A stretch of DNA of 57,853 nt from Terriglobia bacterium (GTDB lineage: Bacteria > Acidobacteriota > Terriglobia > Terriglobales > Acidobacteriaceae): the NCBI GenBank assembly GCA_020072585.1, contig JAIQGL010000036.1:1-57853 (forward strand), given 5' to 3'. The notes under the pieces were generated by a model. That model was not told where the DNA came from, ran no database searches, and saw only the letters and a program-made list of their open reading frames with translations. Position numbers and translations under genes: made by a program. Shown here one piece after another: positions 1 through 8,269 of this stretch; position 1 is the first letter of the stretch, and every line of letters begins with the position of its first letter.

Positions 1-111
1 GGTTGCTCTCCAGCAGAGCCCGCCTCTGCTTCCTCAGCTAGCCTCATCCTGCAACCAACAACCTCGTTCGTCGAGCCAATCTCAGCGAACGGTAACCGGG
101 GAGTTTCCACG

Positions 112-360
112 TTGTCTCAACTCAGGGGTTCACTCCAGTACCATGCTGACTCAGGGAGTTCTCACGGGACAAGACTCGGCATTTCGCGATGGCTACGTAA
201 TGGATGGCGCTTGCTCCGCGCCGTGCTCCGCGAAATCTTTGACGAATCCGCCTACGATCGATTTCTGCTGCGCACGCAACGGCAGCGCTCCGCTGAAAGC
301 TATCGTTCATTCATGGTGGAGCGTGACGCTGCAGCGGCTACCAAACCTCGCTGCTGCTAA
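112..360 (+). CDS. YbdD/YjiX-like small protein (CstA-associated type)
   Basis: An 82-residue product whose C-terminal half matches the YbdD/YjiX (DUF466) pattern: an aromatic-basic helix (WRLLRAVL), then YDRFLLRTQ, then SYRSFMVERD, and a terminal Cys-Cys directly before the stop. Such proteins usually follow the CstA peptide/pyruvate transporter gene, which would lie left of the window and cannot be seen. The start is uncertain. TTG at 112 has a GGGGAG about 10 bases upstream, but the frame is open to the window edge and the conserved part begins only near 175, so the first 20 or so residues may not be real. It ends 3 bases from the convergent gene. Family assignment is by eye from the tail motif. 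Confidence 0.55.
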   Translation: MSQLRGSLQYHADSGSSHGTRLGISRWLRNGWRLLRAVLREIFDESAYDRFLLRTQRQRSAESYRSFMVERDAAAATKPRCC

Positions 361-363
361 AGC

Positions 364-1284
364 TCAGAGCCCCGGATTATGTGGCGAGTAGCTCTTGAAC
401 TCCCAGCCTCCCGGCAGCGCGCTCTGCAACTCAAGCGTCTCGTCAATTTCATACTCAACCACCCGTTGCGCGCCGGGGAACTCTGCGGCCCTGCTCGCGT
501 CCCAATTCACGCGCGCCCGGCCCGTGAGCATGAGTACGTTGCCGGAGGCAAAATCAGGGAAGAGCAAACCGGTGCCTGGGTCGGCCACAATGTTACCCAG
601 CGTGTTGAACATGCGATTGCCGTCATAGTCGGGAATTGCAAGGCGGCATGGACTCTCCACACGCACGAACCCAGGCATGCCGCCGCGATGGGAAGCGTCC
701 GCGCCATAGACTGGATGCGCCGTGGCGATAAACATCGTGTCTGCGCGCCCAATCCACGCTGCCTGCTTGGCGTCGAGATCTTTGCCTCGCTGCCCGGTCT
801 GAGACGCTGCGGCTGTCCGCAATTCCGGTGTTTCCCGCTCCTGTATATAGCGCGGACAGTTGGAGTAAATCTGTTTGGCGTAGATGGTGAGAGAACCATC
901 GGCATTATGAAAGGCTTCACCATTCAGACGTATGCGCCGCCGGTGCGCCAGATCGATCGCAACCATGCCTGCGTCCGGGTTGGCGTCAATGTTCTGCGCC
1001 AGCAAATCAGGTGCAGCGATGGCGGCCAGCCGCACCGTAAAGGGATCCACCACGGTGATGAACCCCCTGGGCCCAAAGCGCAGTGTGGCCCACACGCGCC
1101 GTTGCCGGTCCCGGCTGGAGAACGCCGCAAATTGCTGCTCGCTCAAAAACTTTATCGCCGGCGCCGGCATGGAGGAGAAAATCCCACCCTGCATTTTTCT
1201 GGCATCTTCCAGCACGCCGGCGCGCCGTTGTACTTCCAGTTCGCCTTCATGCCAAACGGTGCCGTCTTTTTGCCGTGCTTTCAT
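364..1284 (-). CDS. pyridoxamine 5'-phosphate oxidase family protein (flavin split barrel)
   Basis: A 306-residue protein of the FMN-binding split-barrel group. Typical pieces are FGPRGFITVVDP near the N-terminus, NPDAGMVAIDLAHRRRIRLNG in the middle, and GTGLLFPDFASGNVLMLTGRA near the C-terminus, as in the longer PNPOx-like proteins annotated as general oxidoreductases. The start at 1284 is preferred over an upstream codon at 1314 because GAGGAGA lies 8 bases in front of it. It follows the VOC gene by 54 bases on the same strand, so the two are probably co-transcribed from the promoter near 1800. The substrate is unknown; general flavin-dependent reduction or heme/quinone chemistry would fit the family. 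Confidence 0.8.
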   Translation of the reverse strand: MKARQKDGTVWHEGELEVQRRAGVLEDARKMQGGIFSSMPAPAIKFLSEQQFAAFSSRDRQRRVWATLRFGPRGFITVVDPFTVRLAAIAAPDLLAQNIDANPDAGMVAIDLAHRRRIRLNGEAFHNADGSLTIYAKQIYSNCPRYIQERETPELRTAAASQTGQRGKDLDAKQAAWIGRADTMFIATAHPVYGADASHRGGMPGFVRVESPCRLAIPDYDGNRMFNTLGNIVADPGTGLLFPDFASGNVLMLTGRARVNWDASRAAEFPGAQRVVEYEIDETLELQSALPGGWEFKSYSPHNPGL

Positions 1285-1338
1285 CGCTGTCTCCTCGCGC
1301 CCGCGCCTCGCCATTGTGCTCTGTATTTCCTGTTCGCC

Positions 1339-1791
1339 TCAGAAGAATCCACAGGTTGGCCCGTCATGAACAGGCGCTGGATTGCAGCCCGCACCCTCGG
1401 CGGCAAAGATTTCCAGCCGGATGCCGTCCGGGTCTTCAAAGAACAGCCCGCCGCTCTGTGCTCCTTCCGCGTGCGGCACAACGCCGTCATACTGGAAGTT
1501 CGTCTTCCAGCGGCGCAGGCGTATCTCCGCCTCTTTTACCTGCTCAATGGAATCCGCCTGAAATGAAAGATGATGCAGGCCAGGGCTCTGTCTGGGAAAT
1601 GTGCCCTGGCTTTGCTTCCACAGCGTGAGCACCGGTTTCCCTTCATGGCCGAGGAAAGCAAATTGTTTTTCGCCCGTGGAGGACTCGCGCAAAATCTCAA
1701 ATCCAAAAATCTCAGTGTAGAATTTCCGCGAGCGCTCCAGGTCAGTAACGTTCAGGCCGATGTGGCCAGTTTCAAATGCGAGATGACCCAT
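1339..1791 (-). CDS. VOC family (glyoxalase/bleomycin-resistance fold) protein
   Basis: A 150-residue single-domain vicinal oxygen chelate protein. The first strand carries GHIGLNVTDLERSRKFYTEIFGFE, a later block reads GLHHLSFQ, and the C-terminal strand is FFEDPDGIRLEIF. The His in GHIGLNV, the His in LHHLSF and the Glu in RLEIF are the expected metal ligands. Members act as glyoxalases, dioxygenases or antibiotic-binding proteins; the substrate cannot be told from sequence. It is the first gene of a minus-strand pair with the split-barrel flavoprotein. The divergent CGNR regulator begins about 100 bases away across a palindrome. The tail after LEIFAAEG is extended and includes extra cysteines. 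Confidence 0.88.
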   Translation of the reverse strand: MGHLAFETGHIGLNVTDLERSRKFYTEIFGFEILRESSTGEKQFAFLGHEGKPVLTLWKQSQGTFPRQSPGLHHLSFQADSIEQVKEAEIRLRRWKTNFQYDGVVPHAEGAQSGGLFFEDPDGIRLEIFAAEGAGCNPAPVHDGPTCGFF

Positions 1792-1821
1792 AATGATTTC
1801 TCCTGCGAATCGTTTGTGAGT

Positions 1822-1856
1822 GTATAACCATCTAATAATTAAATAGAAGGTTATAC
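1822..1856. promoter_or_regulatory. 35-bp palindrome in divergent intergenic region, candidate operator
   Basis: The arms GTATAACCATCTA (1822-1834) and TAGAAGGTTATAC (1844-1856) are inverted repeats matching at 12 of 13 positions around an AT-rich 9-base centre. It lies between the VOC gene (start 1791, minus strand) and the CGNR regulator gene (start 1894, plus strand). Its position and symmetry suggest a binding site for a dimeric regulator, most simply the CGNR protein itself, controlling both directions. That assignment is inference. Confidence 0.6.
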
Positions 1857-1893
1857 GCGATTAGAGCCCTGGCCTGCGGAAAGGATTCAGTTT

Positions 1894-2493
1894 TTGCCGG
1901 ATTTTATTTTTAATGCCGGGCACCTGGCCCTGGACCTGGTAAATACGGAGCAGGTGGCGGAAGGCGTGCCCGTTGACCTGCTGGATTCTCCGGCGGCTCT
2001 GCTGGAGTGGCTGCGCCAGTCTGGGGCGGTTGCGCCCTCTGACATGAAGGCCGCGGAAAAGGCTTTTCTGCGCGACAAGGCGGCAAGTGGGCTCCTGCTG
2101 CAACAGGCTCGCTCGCTTCGCTCCGCGCTGCGTCACATGGCGGAAGCCATTTCCGGTGGACGTCCTGTTAGCGCCCAGATTTTGGCGGCCATCAACGCTG
2201 TTCTGCGGCAATCGCCCAGAGTGCTGGAAATCATGCGTCAAAAAGGTGGCTATGCGCTTCAGTGGCGTCCCCAGAACGCTGACGGCGAAGCTTTGCTTGC
2301 ACCCGTAGCTGAGGCCGCGGCTCGCCTGCTGGCGGAAGGCGATCACAGCCGCGTGCGGAAATGCGCCAACCCCACCTGCGTCCTCTATGTCTATGACACC
2401 ACGCGCAGCCGGACCCGCCACTGGTGCTCCATGCAAAGCTGCGGCAACCGTGCCAAAGCGGCCAGATTTTATGGGAAGCACCACGGTCGGTAG
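1894..2493 (+). CDS. CGNR zinc-finger / ABATE-domain transcriptional regulator
   Basis: A 199-residue protein with the two-part layout of the CGNR family. The N-terminal ABATE-type helical domain starts with AGHLALDLVNTE. The C-terminal zinc finger has Cys pairs in KCANPTC and in WCSMQSCGNRAKAARFY, which carries the family's CGNR signature. Members are thought to be stress-related transcription regulators. The start is TTG at 1894, preceded by AAAGGA at a normal distance; no ATG fits. It is divergent from the VOC/flavoprotein pair, with a 35-bp palindrome between, which fits an autoregulated local switch. The effector is unknown. Confidence 0.85.
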   Translation: MPDFIFNAGHLALDLVNTEQVAEGVPVDLLDSPAALLEWLRQSGAVAPSDMKAAEKAFLRDKAASGLLLQQARSLRSALRHMAEAISGGRPVSAQILAAINAVLRQSPRVLEIMRQKGGYALQWRPQNADGEALLAPVAEAAARLLAEGDHSRVRKCANPTCVLYVYDTTRSRTRHWCSMQSCGNRAKAARFYGKHHGR

Positions 2494-2548
2494 CGCGCGC
2501 TGCCGCTACCTCAGGAGCCCGAAAATTTTGCATGAAGAAGCGCTGACC

Positions 2549-2806
2549 AGCGGTTTGGAGCGGAAGCGACGCTAAGGCTTGGTTAGCGTGGCGAGGCCAC
2601 CCCACGCCGAGCCCCGCTGCTTCAAGGAGCACCGAATATCTGCCTGCGAGAAGGCTGACCAGCGGTTTGGAGCGAAGCTACAAAATTAAAGGCAAAAAAG
2701 GCGAGGCCGACTTGCGTGCCGAGCCTTCTGGCATAAAGGCTGAAAATGCTGTCGCTCCAGAAAAATCTAAAAGCGGTTTGGAGCGAAGCGACACAGAAAT
2801 TAGGTT
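2549..2806 (+). repeat. Dispersed repeat cluster upstream of ruvC
   Basis: Three copies of the core GCGGTTTGGAGCGAAGCGAC or close variants lie at 2549-2570, 2661-2680 and 2772-2792. Between them is the second module, an imperfect hairpin of the form GGCGAGGCCGAC..GCCGAGCC (from 2700) followed by CTTCTGG. The same units recur at 8270-8587, 9956-10035 (inverted) and 11852-12036. The stretch 2494-2818 holds no convincing gene; the short frames in it are translations of the repeat. The last core copy ends about 27 bases before the ruvC start. Confidence 0.85.
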
Positions 2807-2818
2807 AAACTCTCCTCA

Positions 2819-3322
2819 ATGCGTGTCCTGGGAATTGACTGCGGCAGTGAGTACACCGGTTTCGGCGTGGTAGAGGAGATGGCTGACCGTAAGCTGGTCT
2901 GCCATACCAACGGCGCCATCAAACTGAAATCCGGGACACCCATGGCCGTCAAGCTGCAAAAAATATTTGCTGACCTTACGGCCATCATTGCTAAGCACCA
3001 GCCGGAGATCGTCGCCATTGAAGATGTTTTCTATGCAGTGAACGTAAAGACCGCGCTCAAACTGGGCCAGGTACGCGGCGTAGCCATGCTGGCGGCGGCA
3101 TCTGCGGGATTGCAGGTTGCGGAGTACTCGCCTTTGTCGATCAAGTCCGCCGTGGTTGGATACGGCCGGGCGGACAAGCACCAGGTGCAGCAGATGGTCA
3201 CGATGTTACTGAATCTTGCCGCGCCGCCGGAGCCCACGGACGCTTCTGACGCGCTTGCCATCGCCATCTGCCACATTCACACTGCTACCACCAATACGCG
3301 TTACCAGGCGGCCGCAAAATGA
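2819..3322 (+). CDS. ruvC: Crossover junction endodeoxyribonuclease RuvC
   Basis: A 167-residue Holliday-junction resolvase that cuts four-way DNA junctions during recombination. Conserved acidic positions are visible: Asp7 in GIDCGSEYTGFG, Glu in AIEDVFYAVNVKTALKLGQ, and the C-terminal pair in DASDALAIAICH. Length is normal for the family. The ATG at 2819 directly precedes the RVLGID strand. The next gene overlaps its stop by 4 bases (ATGA), so they are translationally coupled. No ruvA or ruvB is seen in this window. The region upstream is filled with dispersed repeat units rather than an obvious promoter. Confidence 0.95.
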   Translation: MRVLGIDCGSEYTGFGVVEEMADRKLVCHTNGAIKLKSGTPMAVKLQKIFADLTAIIAKHQPEIVAIEDVFYAVNVKTALKLGQVRGVAMLAAASAGLQVAEYSPLSIKSAVVGYGRADKHQVQQMVTMLLNLAAPPEPTDASDALAIAICHIHTATTNTRYQAAAK

Positions 3323-4002
3323 AACGCACCCGCCTCATTCTTATTACGCTGGCAGTAGTGTCAATGTTACTGCTTCCGGGCAAGATGCTTCGCGGACAGA
3401 ATGCTGACCATGGCGCTGCCGCGTCTTCCATCACTTTTGATCGCGTGTGGGATGAATTTACGCCACAGAAAGTCACGATCACCGTTTCCGCGAACGGTAA
3501 CACGAAATACATTTCCCACAGCTCCGCCAAGCCGCCGGATGAAGACGACGACTACCAGACGGAATTCGCCATCTCTCCGGCACGGCGCGATAAGCTTTTT
3601 CGCTACGCCAAAGAGGCAAACTATTTTGATGGCGACTTCACTTTTAAAAAGCATGCTGTTGCCAGCACTGGCAAGAAGATATTGACCTATGTCGATTCAT
3701 CGCGGCACTTCAACACAACCTATGATTACTCTGAGAACAAAGCTATCCAGGAGATAACCAATATCTTTCAGGGAATCTCCAACACCGTGGAGCATGGACG
3801 CAAGCTCAAATTCCTCCGCCGTTTTGACAAACTGGGTCTTGAGGCTGAGTTAAAAGGCATGGAATCTGCCGCTGAAGGGCATAATCTGGCGGAACTGCAA
3901 ATTATTGCACCTATGCTGGAAAGCATCGCCGGAGACTCTACGATCCTGAATATTGCTCGCCAAAGGGCGCAAAGGCTGCTTGCCAAGGCTAGTTCTGAAT
4001 GA
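3319..4002 (+). CDS. Secreted protein of unknown function coupled to ruvC
   Basis: A 227-residue protein with a clear signal peptide (basic MKRTR, then a hydrophobic run ending near residue 27). The mature part starts with a short strand-rich segment (SITFDRVWDEFTPQKVTITV) and an acidic patch (DEDDD), and ends in a helical C-terminal third. I do not recognise the family. The start overlaps the ruvC stop by 4 bases. A periplasmic protein coupled to a DNA-repair enzyme is an odd pairing and probably reflects a shared promoter rather than shared function. Confidence 0.75.
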   Translation: MKRTRLILITLAVVSMLLLPGKMLRGQNADHGAAASSITFDRVWDEFTPQKVTITVSANGNTKYISHSSAKPPDEDDDYQTEFAISPARRDKLFRYAKEANYFDGDFTFKKHAVASTGKKILTYVDSSRHFNTTYDYSENKAIQEITNIFQGISNTVEHGRKLKFLRRFDKLGLEAELKGMESAAEGHNLAELQIIAPMLESIAGDSTILNIARQRAQRLLAKASSE

Positions 4003-4099
4003 AATAGTTAAGTTAGGTCAATAACACTTAACATTAAGAAACTAAGTCTCTGCCGTGGGATCTAATAGGATAGGCTCGCAACCATCAAAAGGAGGGTTT

Positions 4100-5836
4100 A
4101 TGCCGCGCTACTCAATGCGTCGCTGGATCCTGTCTGGAAATCGAATCCGCAGATCAGGGCTGTTCCTCTCTATTCTTTTCATGCTGGCTTTTTTACTGGC
4201 TCCGCTCGCCCACACGCAAGAGACTGATGACGAGGATGGCCACGATTCACATGCCCGGATTGTCCGCATCAGCTATGTTGAAGGTGAAGTCCGGCTGGAC
4301 ACGGGCCATGGCTATGAAAACGTGACGATGAATGTCCCCGTGACAGAACACAGCTGGCTGCAGACCCGCTCTGACGGCTGGGCTGAAGTGCAGATGGAAG
4401 ACGGCAGCCTCATTCGGCTGGCCCCGGATACGATCATCGGATTTACTGAGCTCGGGCGATCATCTGCTGGCGGGACCATCACCACGGTCGACCTTGACCA
4501 GGGTGAAGCTGAATTCAAAATCACCCGTCACGATGACAGCGACTTTCAAGTTACGGTAAAGAATAAAACGCTCACGCTGGCGCAGTCCGGCTCCTTCCGC
4601 GTGACCAGCACCAATTCCAATCCTATGGAGATTGTGGTCTGGAAGGGTGAGGTCGATGTCCGCGATCCGGAGAGCGGTGGAGAAGTCGCCGTAAAGAAGA
4701 ATGAAACGTTTGCTCTTGATGCCAGTGACGTGACCCGCTATGCGCTGGATAAAGGCGCTGAAGCGGACGGTCTGGACCAGTGGAGCAAGCAGCGCGACGA
4801 TTATCTCAGCACCTACGCGGCAGCCGGTCATAACTACACGCAGTCGCCCTATGAATACGGCGCAAGCGATCTTAACTATTACGGGCAATATTACGATGTT
4901 CCCGAATATGGAAACGTATGGCAGCCCAACGGCGTGGGCCTTGGCTGGGACCCGTTCAGCAATGGCTATTGGAGCTACTCGCCGGGCTTTGGCTACACCT
5001 GGGTTTCGTCCTATCCCTGGGGCTGGATGCCCTACCGCTACGGACGTTGGGTGTTTGTCAACGGACGTGGCTGGTGCTGGGCTCCAGGCGGATGGAACAG
5101 ATGGTATAGCCGTCCGCGGCTGGCAAATGCGCCTCCGGGATTCCACGCTCCTCGTCCCCCCGCTGATCGCAGAGTAGTAGGCGGAGCGCCGGGGCAGGTC
5201 CGTCCTGGTAATCGGGTTGGCAATGGCGGAGCGGGCGGAAGAAGCCCGGGTTCACGAGAGCAAGGCACGGGCGGCGGCAGATTCGGTGATCGCGATGGCG
5301 ATAACCGCAACGTCCGCACTCAGGATGGAAATAGAGGCAACAAGCGCGTCTTGACGAACGACGATGTGCAGGCAAAAGTGCCGCGCACTGACGTGCCGGC
5401 GCAGCCGCAACAGCCAGCGGTTGAAGCCGATCGCAAGCCCGATCATCAGCCCGAACACCAACCAAAGATCGTGGAGCAGCCGCCCGCAGGCGGCGCTGGC
5501 GTCGTTCGTGGACACGAGTCCGGACGTTTCGGAGGAGACCGTGAGCCGCGCGCGCCAGTAACGCGTTCGAATGACGCGCCTGCACAGCCTGAGCGGCAGC
5601 ATACGCCGCCACCGCAATCGTATTCGCCACCAAACCGCCAGCCGGAGCGCCAATATACGCCTCCGCCTCAGCAGCCTGCACCGCAAGTGCATCAACAAGC
5701 CCCGGCGCCGCCACCACCACCGCCGGCCATACACCAGTCCGCTCCGCCTGCGGCAGCGCCGGCGCAGAGGCAATCTTCTCCGCCACCTCCGTCGCGTTCG
5801 CAGTCTGACGATGGCTCACGGGGAAAACCAAAATAG
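4100..5836 (+). CDS. FecR-domain / DUF6600-like surface protein with Pro-rich tail
   Basis: A 578-residue exported protein. After a basic N-terminus and a hydrophobic signal segment (roughly residues 20-38) comes a FecR-type domain (ARIVRISYVEGEVRLDTG, TRSDGWAEVQMEDGSLIRLA). It is followed by a Tyr/Trp/Gly-rich block (VPEYGNVWQPNG, DPFSNGYWSYSPGFGYTW, YRYGRWVFVNGRGWCWAPGG) of the DUF6600 type, then about 220 residues of Gly-, Pro- and Gln-rich low complexity. The start at 4100 has a strong AAAGGAGGG just upstream, better than the codon at 4055. It is convergent with a DUF3300 protein of similar composition. No sigma or anti-sigma partner is adjacent, so the FecR fold is probably structural here rather than signalling. 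Confidence 0.8.
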   Translation: MPRYSMRRWILSGNRIRRSGLFLSILFMLAFLLAPLAHTQETDDEDGHDSHARIVRISYVEGEVRLDTGHGYENVTMNVPVTEHSWLQTRSDGWAEVQMEDGSLIRLAPDTIIGFTELGRSSAGGTITTVDLDQGEAEFKITRHDDSDFQVTVKNKTLTLAQSGSFRVTSTNSNPMEIVVWKGEVDVRDPESGGEVAVKKNETFALDASDVTRYALDKGAEADGLDQWSKQRDDYLSTYAAAGHNYTQSPYEYGASDLNYYGQYYDVPEYGNVWQPNGVGLGWDPFSNGYWSYSPGFGYTWVSSYPWGWMPYRYGRWVFVNGRGWCWAPGGWNRWYSRPRLANAPPGFHAPRPPADRRVVGGAPGQVRPGNRVGNGGAGGRSPGSREQGTGGGRFGDRDGDNRNVRTQDGNRGNKRVLTNDDVQAKVPRTDVPAQPQQPAVEADRKPDHQPEHQPKIVEQPPAGGAGVVRGHESGRFGGDREPRAPVTRSNDAPAQPERQHTPPPQSYSPPNRQPERQYTPPPQQPAPQVHQQAPAPPPPPPAIHQSAPPAAAPAQRQSSPPPPSRSQSDDGSRGKPK

Positions 5837-5908
5837 CGCTGGCATTTTTTCCGAATGGCATGCTCGTGATGCCAGGGATGCATGCAATAGCTCTCACAAT
5901 CACAAGAA

Positions 5909-5943
5909 AAAAGCGCGGCTTGCGGGCCGCGCTTTAAGTTTTT
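5909..5943. terminator. Bidirectional rho-independent terminator
   Basis: The stem AAAGCGCGGC / GCCGCGCTTT with a short loop is flanked by A-runs on the left and T-runs on the right. It sits between the convergent FecR/DUF6600 gene (ends 5836) and the DUF3300 gene (ends 5965), so it can serve both. Confidence 0.8.
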
Positions 5944-5964
5944 GAGATGAATTAGGTTTGTGTT

Positions 5965-6978
5965 TTAGCGCCTGTCGTGGCCATGGTCGTCATGCCCGCG
6001 GCCGCGATCGTGATCGTCACGCCCGTGATCATCTCGCCCATGCCCCTCCCGGCCATGTTCCTCACGCCGGTGGTCTTCATGGCGCTCCTCACGCCGGTGT
6101 TCTTCCACGCGTTCATGGCTGTAGTGCTGGGCCGCACGTTCCCGTTCGCTGCGCTCCCAAAGTTCATGGTGGTCCGGGCCTCGCACAACCACGGTGCGTC
6201 GAATCGTATAGGGATGAACGTATTCGTGACGATTGCCCCAGCTTCGTCCCCATGGAGCATTGTTGATGACGACAACGCGGCGGTCCCAGGCAATGCGGTT
6301 ATAGCCCCAGCCCCATGGCCGGAAACCGACTCCCAGAGCAACGCCAAAACGAAACCCTATCCCGGCCCCGACAAAAAATCCTGGCCGCGGCCGCGCATAG
6401 ACAACGACTGGATCGTAATAGGGAACTACCACGTAATCAGGACGCGCCGGCAGAATCGTGATATATGGGCCGCCGCCCACAATGTACTGGGGGCCGCTGC
6501 GCAGATATCCGTAATCGCGGGCCCTCTGGCGCATTCTTTGTACCGCATACATCACGTCCTGCTGCTGGGCCAGAAATGCGTTGCCCAGATCGCTGGTCCA
6601 GTTCATGTCAGAGGCCATCATGTCCAGAACAGATGGGAACGGCAGCAGAGCTTGCACGGACGGGTCCCACGGCAACTGGTCGCCCTCAATGGCCTGGGCA
6701 AGTCGATCGCCGTTGAGATAGTGGTGCTGGTCAGCCCAGCGGGCGGCTTCAGGAACCTCGTCAGGAAAAGTTGCCGCTGCCAGAATTTGCGCGAGCAATG
6801 GGTCAGGATACAGCGCGACGCGCGAAACCAGCCGGTCAAGCTGTTCCGGCGGGTAAAACGGCGGTCCCTGTGCTACTGCCGGCGCTGCCAGCGCGCAGCA
6901 CAGGATGAATGCGGCCAAACCCATCATGGCTAATCTGGCGGTTCGTTGCGCGCGAGTAACAATCTGTCTTTCAGACAT
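5965..6978 (-). CDS. DUF3300 family exported protein with His-rich tail
   Basis: A 337-residue protein with a signal peptide (ending near AAPAVAQG), then the DUF3300 core: PEQLDRLVSRVALYPDPLLAQILAAATFPDEV, followed by WADQHHYLNGDRLAQAIEGDQLPWDPSVQALLPFPSVLDMM. A Gly/aromatic middle (GFFVGAGIGFRFGVALGVGF) leads to a C-terminal tail of about 70 residues made almost only of His, Asp, Glu, Arg and Gly. The tail could bind metal or nucleic acid, or simply be disordered. The start at 6978 is chosen because AAGGAGA lies 8 bases upstream. Function is unknown. It is convergent with the FecR/DUF6600 gene, which has a similar low-complexity build. Confidence 0.82.
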   Translation of the reverse strand: MSERQIVTRAQRTARLAMMGLAAFILCCALAAPAVAQGPPFYPPEQLDRLVSRVALYPDPLLAQILAAATFPDEVPEAARWADQHHYLNGDRLAQAIEGDQLPWDPSVQALLPFPSVLDMMASDMNWTSDLGNAFLAQQQDVMYAVQRMRQRARDYGYLRSGPQYIVGGGPYITILPARPDYVVVPYYDPVVVYARPRPGFFVGAGIGFRFGVALGVGFRPWGWGYNRIAWDRRVVVINNAPWGRSWGNRHEYVHPYTIRRTVVVRGPDHHELWERSERERAAQHYSHERVEEHRREERHEDHRREEHGREGHGRDDHGRDDHDRGRGHDDHGHDRR

Positions 6979-7258
6979 CACGACTTCTCCTTGATATTTC
7001 TTGTTCGTTGTACAAGGTGCAGCTTGGTTCATGCGGATGTGATTCACTGCTGGCAGCGCGCACTCATCCGGTGGCGGCCCAGGGGAAATTGTAGGTCGAT
7101 CGTCCTGCGCATTGAAACCCTAAACAGCTGGGAAAGTTGTCCAGTGGCAAAACCAAGGTTCATGGCTGATCGTGTTGTGCAACATGGTTTTCTTTTTATG
7201 GATTCTGAACTTCGTTTTGTTTGGCCGCCACACCCGCCACTGTAGAATGAAAGTTTCT

Positions 7259-8266
7259 ATGGACCATAAAGGCGACCACTTTGACGTGCTGGTAATCGGC
7301 GCCGGCCCAACAGGCATGGCTTGTGCGATTGAAGCGCAACGCGCCGGTTTTTCCGCGGTCCTCGTTGACAAGGGCTGCCTGGTGAACTCGCTCTTTCACT
7401 ATCCCGCGCACATGACTTTTTTTACTACGCCGGAGCTGCTGGAGATTGGCGATCTGCCTTTTAATTCAGCCAACCAGAAGCCCAATCGCGCGGAGGCGCT
7501 GGAGTATTACCGCAACGTGGCCCAGCACTACCGTCTTGATGTCCGCCAGTATCAGCGCGTGGTGTCGGTCACCGGCTATGACAGCGCCTTCAAAGTACAG
7601 ACTCAGGATCGCAACAACCACGCCCACGAATATGCGACCAGAAAAATTGTTGTGGCCACCGGATACTACGACCGCCCGAACTATATGGAAATTCCCGGCG
7701 AAGACCTGCCCAAGGTGATGCACTATTACAAAGAGCCACATCCGTATTTTGATATGGATGTGCTGATCGTAGGAGCGAAGAATTCAGCGGCCATTGCTGC
7801 GCTGGAGCTCTGGCGGCGCGGCGCGCGTGTGACCATGGTCCATCGCGGCCCGGCCATCCACGGCAATGTGAAGTACTGGATCAAGCCCGATATCGAAAAT
7901 CGCATCAAGAACGGCGAGGTCAAAGCGCGCTTCAACACCTCCGTGCTGGAGATCAAACCGGATTCTGTGCGCATTAAAACACCTGAAGGCGAAGAGACGC
8001 TCAAGAACGATTTTGTGTTTGCTCTCACCGGATACCATCCTGATTATGAGTTCCTGCAGGCTTTGGGGATTGAGTTGACGCGACCGGAGATGAAACCGGT
8101 CTGCGATCCGCAGACGTTTGAAAGTAATGTGCCGGGAATCTATGTGGCCGGATGCGTTGTAGCGGGTTCGCGGACGAGCGAAATCTTCATCGAAAATGGC
8201 CGCTTTCACGGGAAGCAGATCGCGGAAGATTTGCAGAAAAGATTACATCCAGCCGCTGCAAGATAA
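7259..8266 (+). CDS. ypdA: YpdA family putative bacillithiol disulfide reductase
   Basis: A 335-residue FAD/NADPH oxidoreductase of the YpdA/Bdr type, proposed to reduce bacillithiol disulfide. An N-terminal FAD Rossmann motif (VLVIGAGPTGMACAIEA) is followed by DKGCLVNSLFHYPAHMTFFTTPELLEIG, which is diagnostic for the YpdA group, a second nucleotide-binding motif (VLIVGAKNSAAIAALEL), and a C-terminal FAD block (GIYVAGCVV). No thioredoxin-reductase CxxC pair is present, as expected. The start is ambiguous between 7247 and 7259; 7259 gives the usual short lead-in before FDVLVIG. Together with two DinB-superfamily proteins in the window (a fold that includes bacillithiol transferases), this hints that the organism uses bacillithiol. 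That last step is inference. Confidence 0.85.
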   Translation: MDHKGDHFDVLVIGAGPTGMACAIEAQRAGFSAVLVDKGCLVNSLFHYPAHMTFFTTPELLEIGDLPFNSANQKPNRAEALEYYRNVAQHYRLDVRQYQRVVSVTGYDSAFKVQTQDRNNHAHEYATRKIVVATGYYDRPNYMEIPGEDLPKVMHYYKEPHPYFDMDVLIVGAKNSAAIAALELWRRGARVTMVHRGPAIHGNVKYWIKPDIENRIKNGEVKARFNTSVLEIKPDSVRIKTPEGEETLKNDFVFALTGYHPDYEFLQALGIELTRPEMKPVCDPQTFESNVPGIYVAGCVVAGSRTSEIFIENGRFHGKQIAEDLQKRLHPAAAR

Positions 8267-8269
8267 AAA

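Noticed and set aside
379-1566. 395-residue plus-strand frame opposite the flavoprotein and VOC genes
   Set aside because: Antisense shadow of two genes with clear family motifs; no motif of its own.
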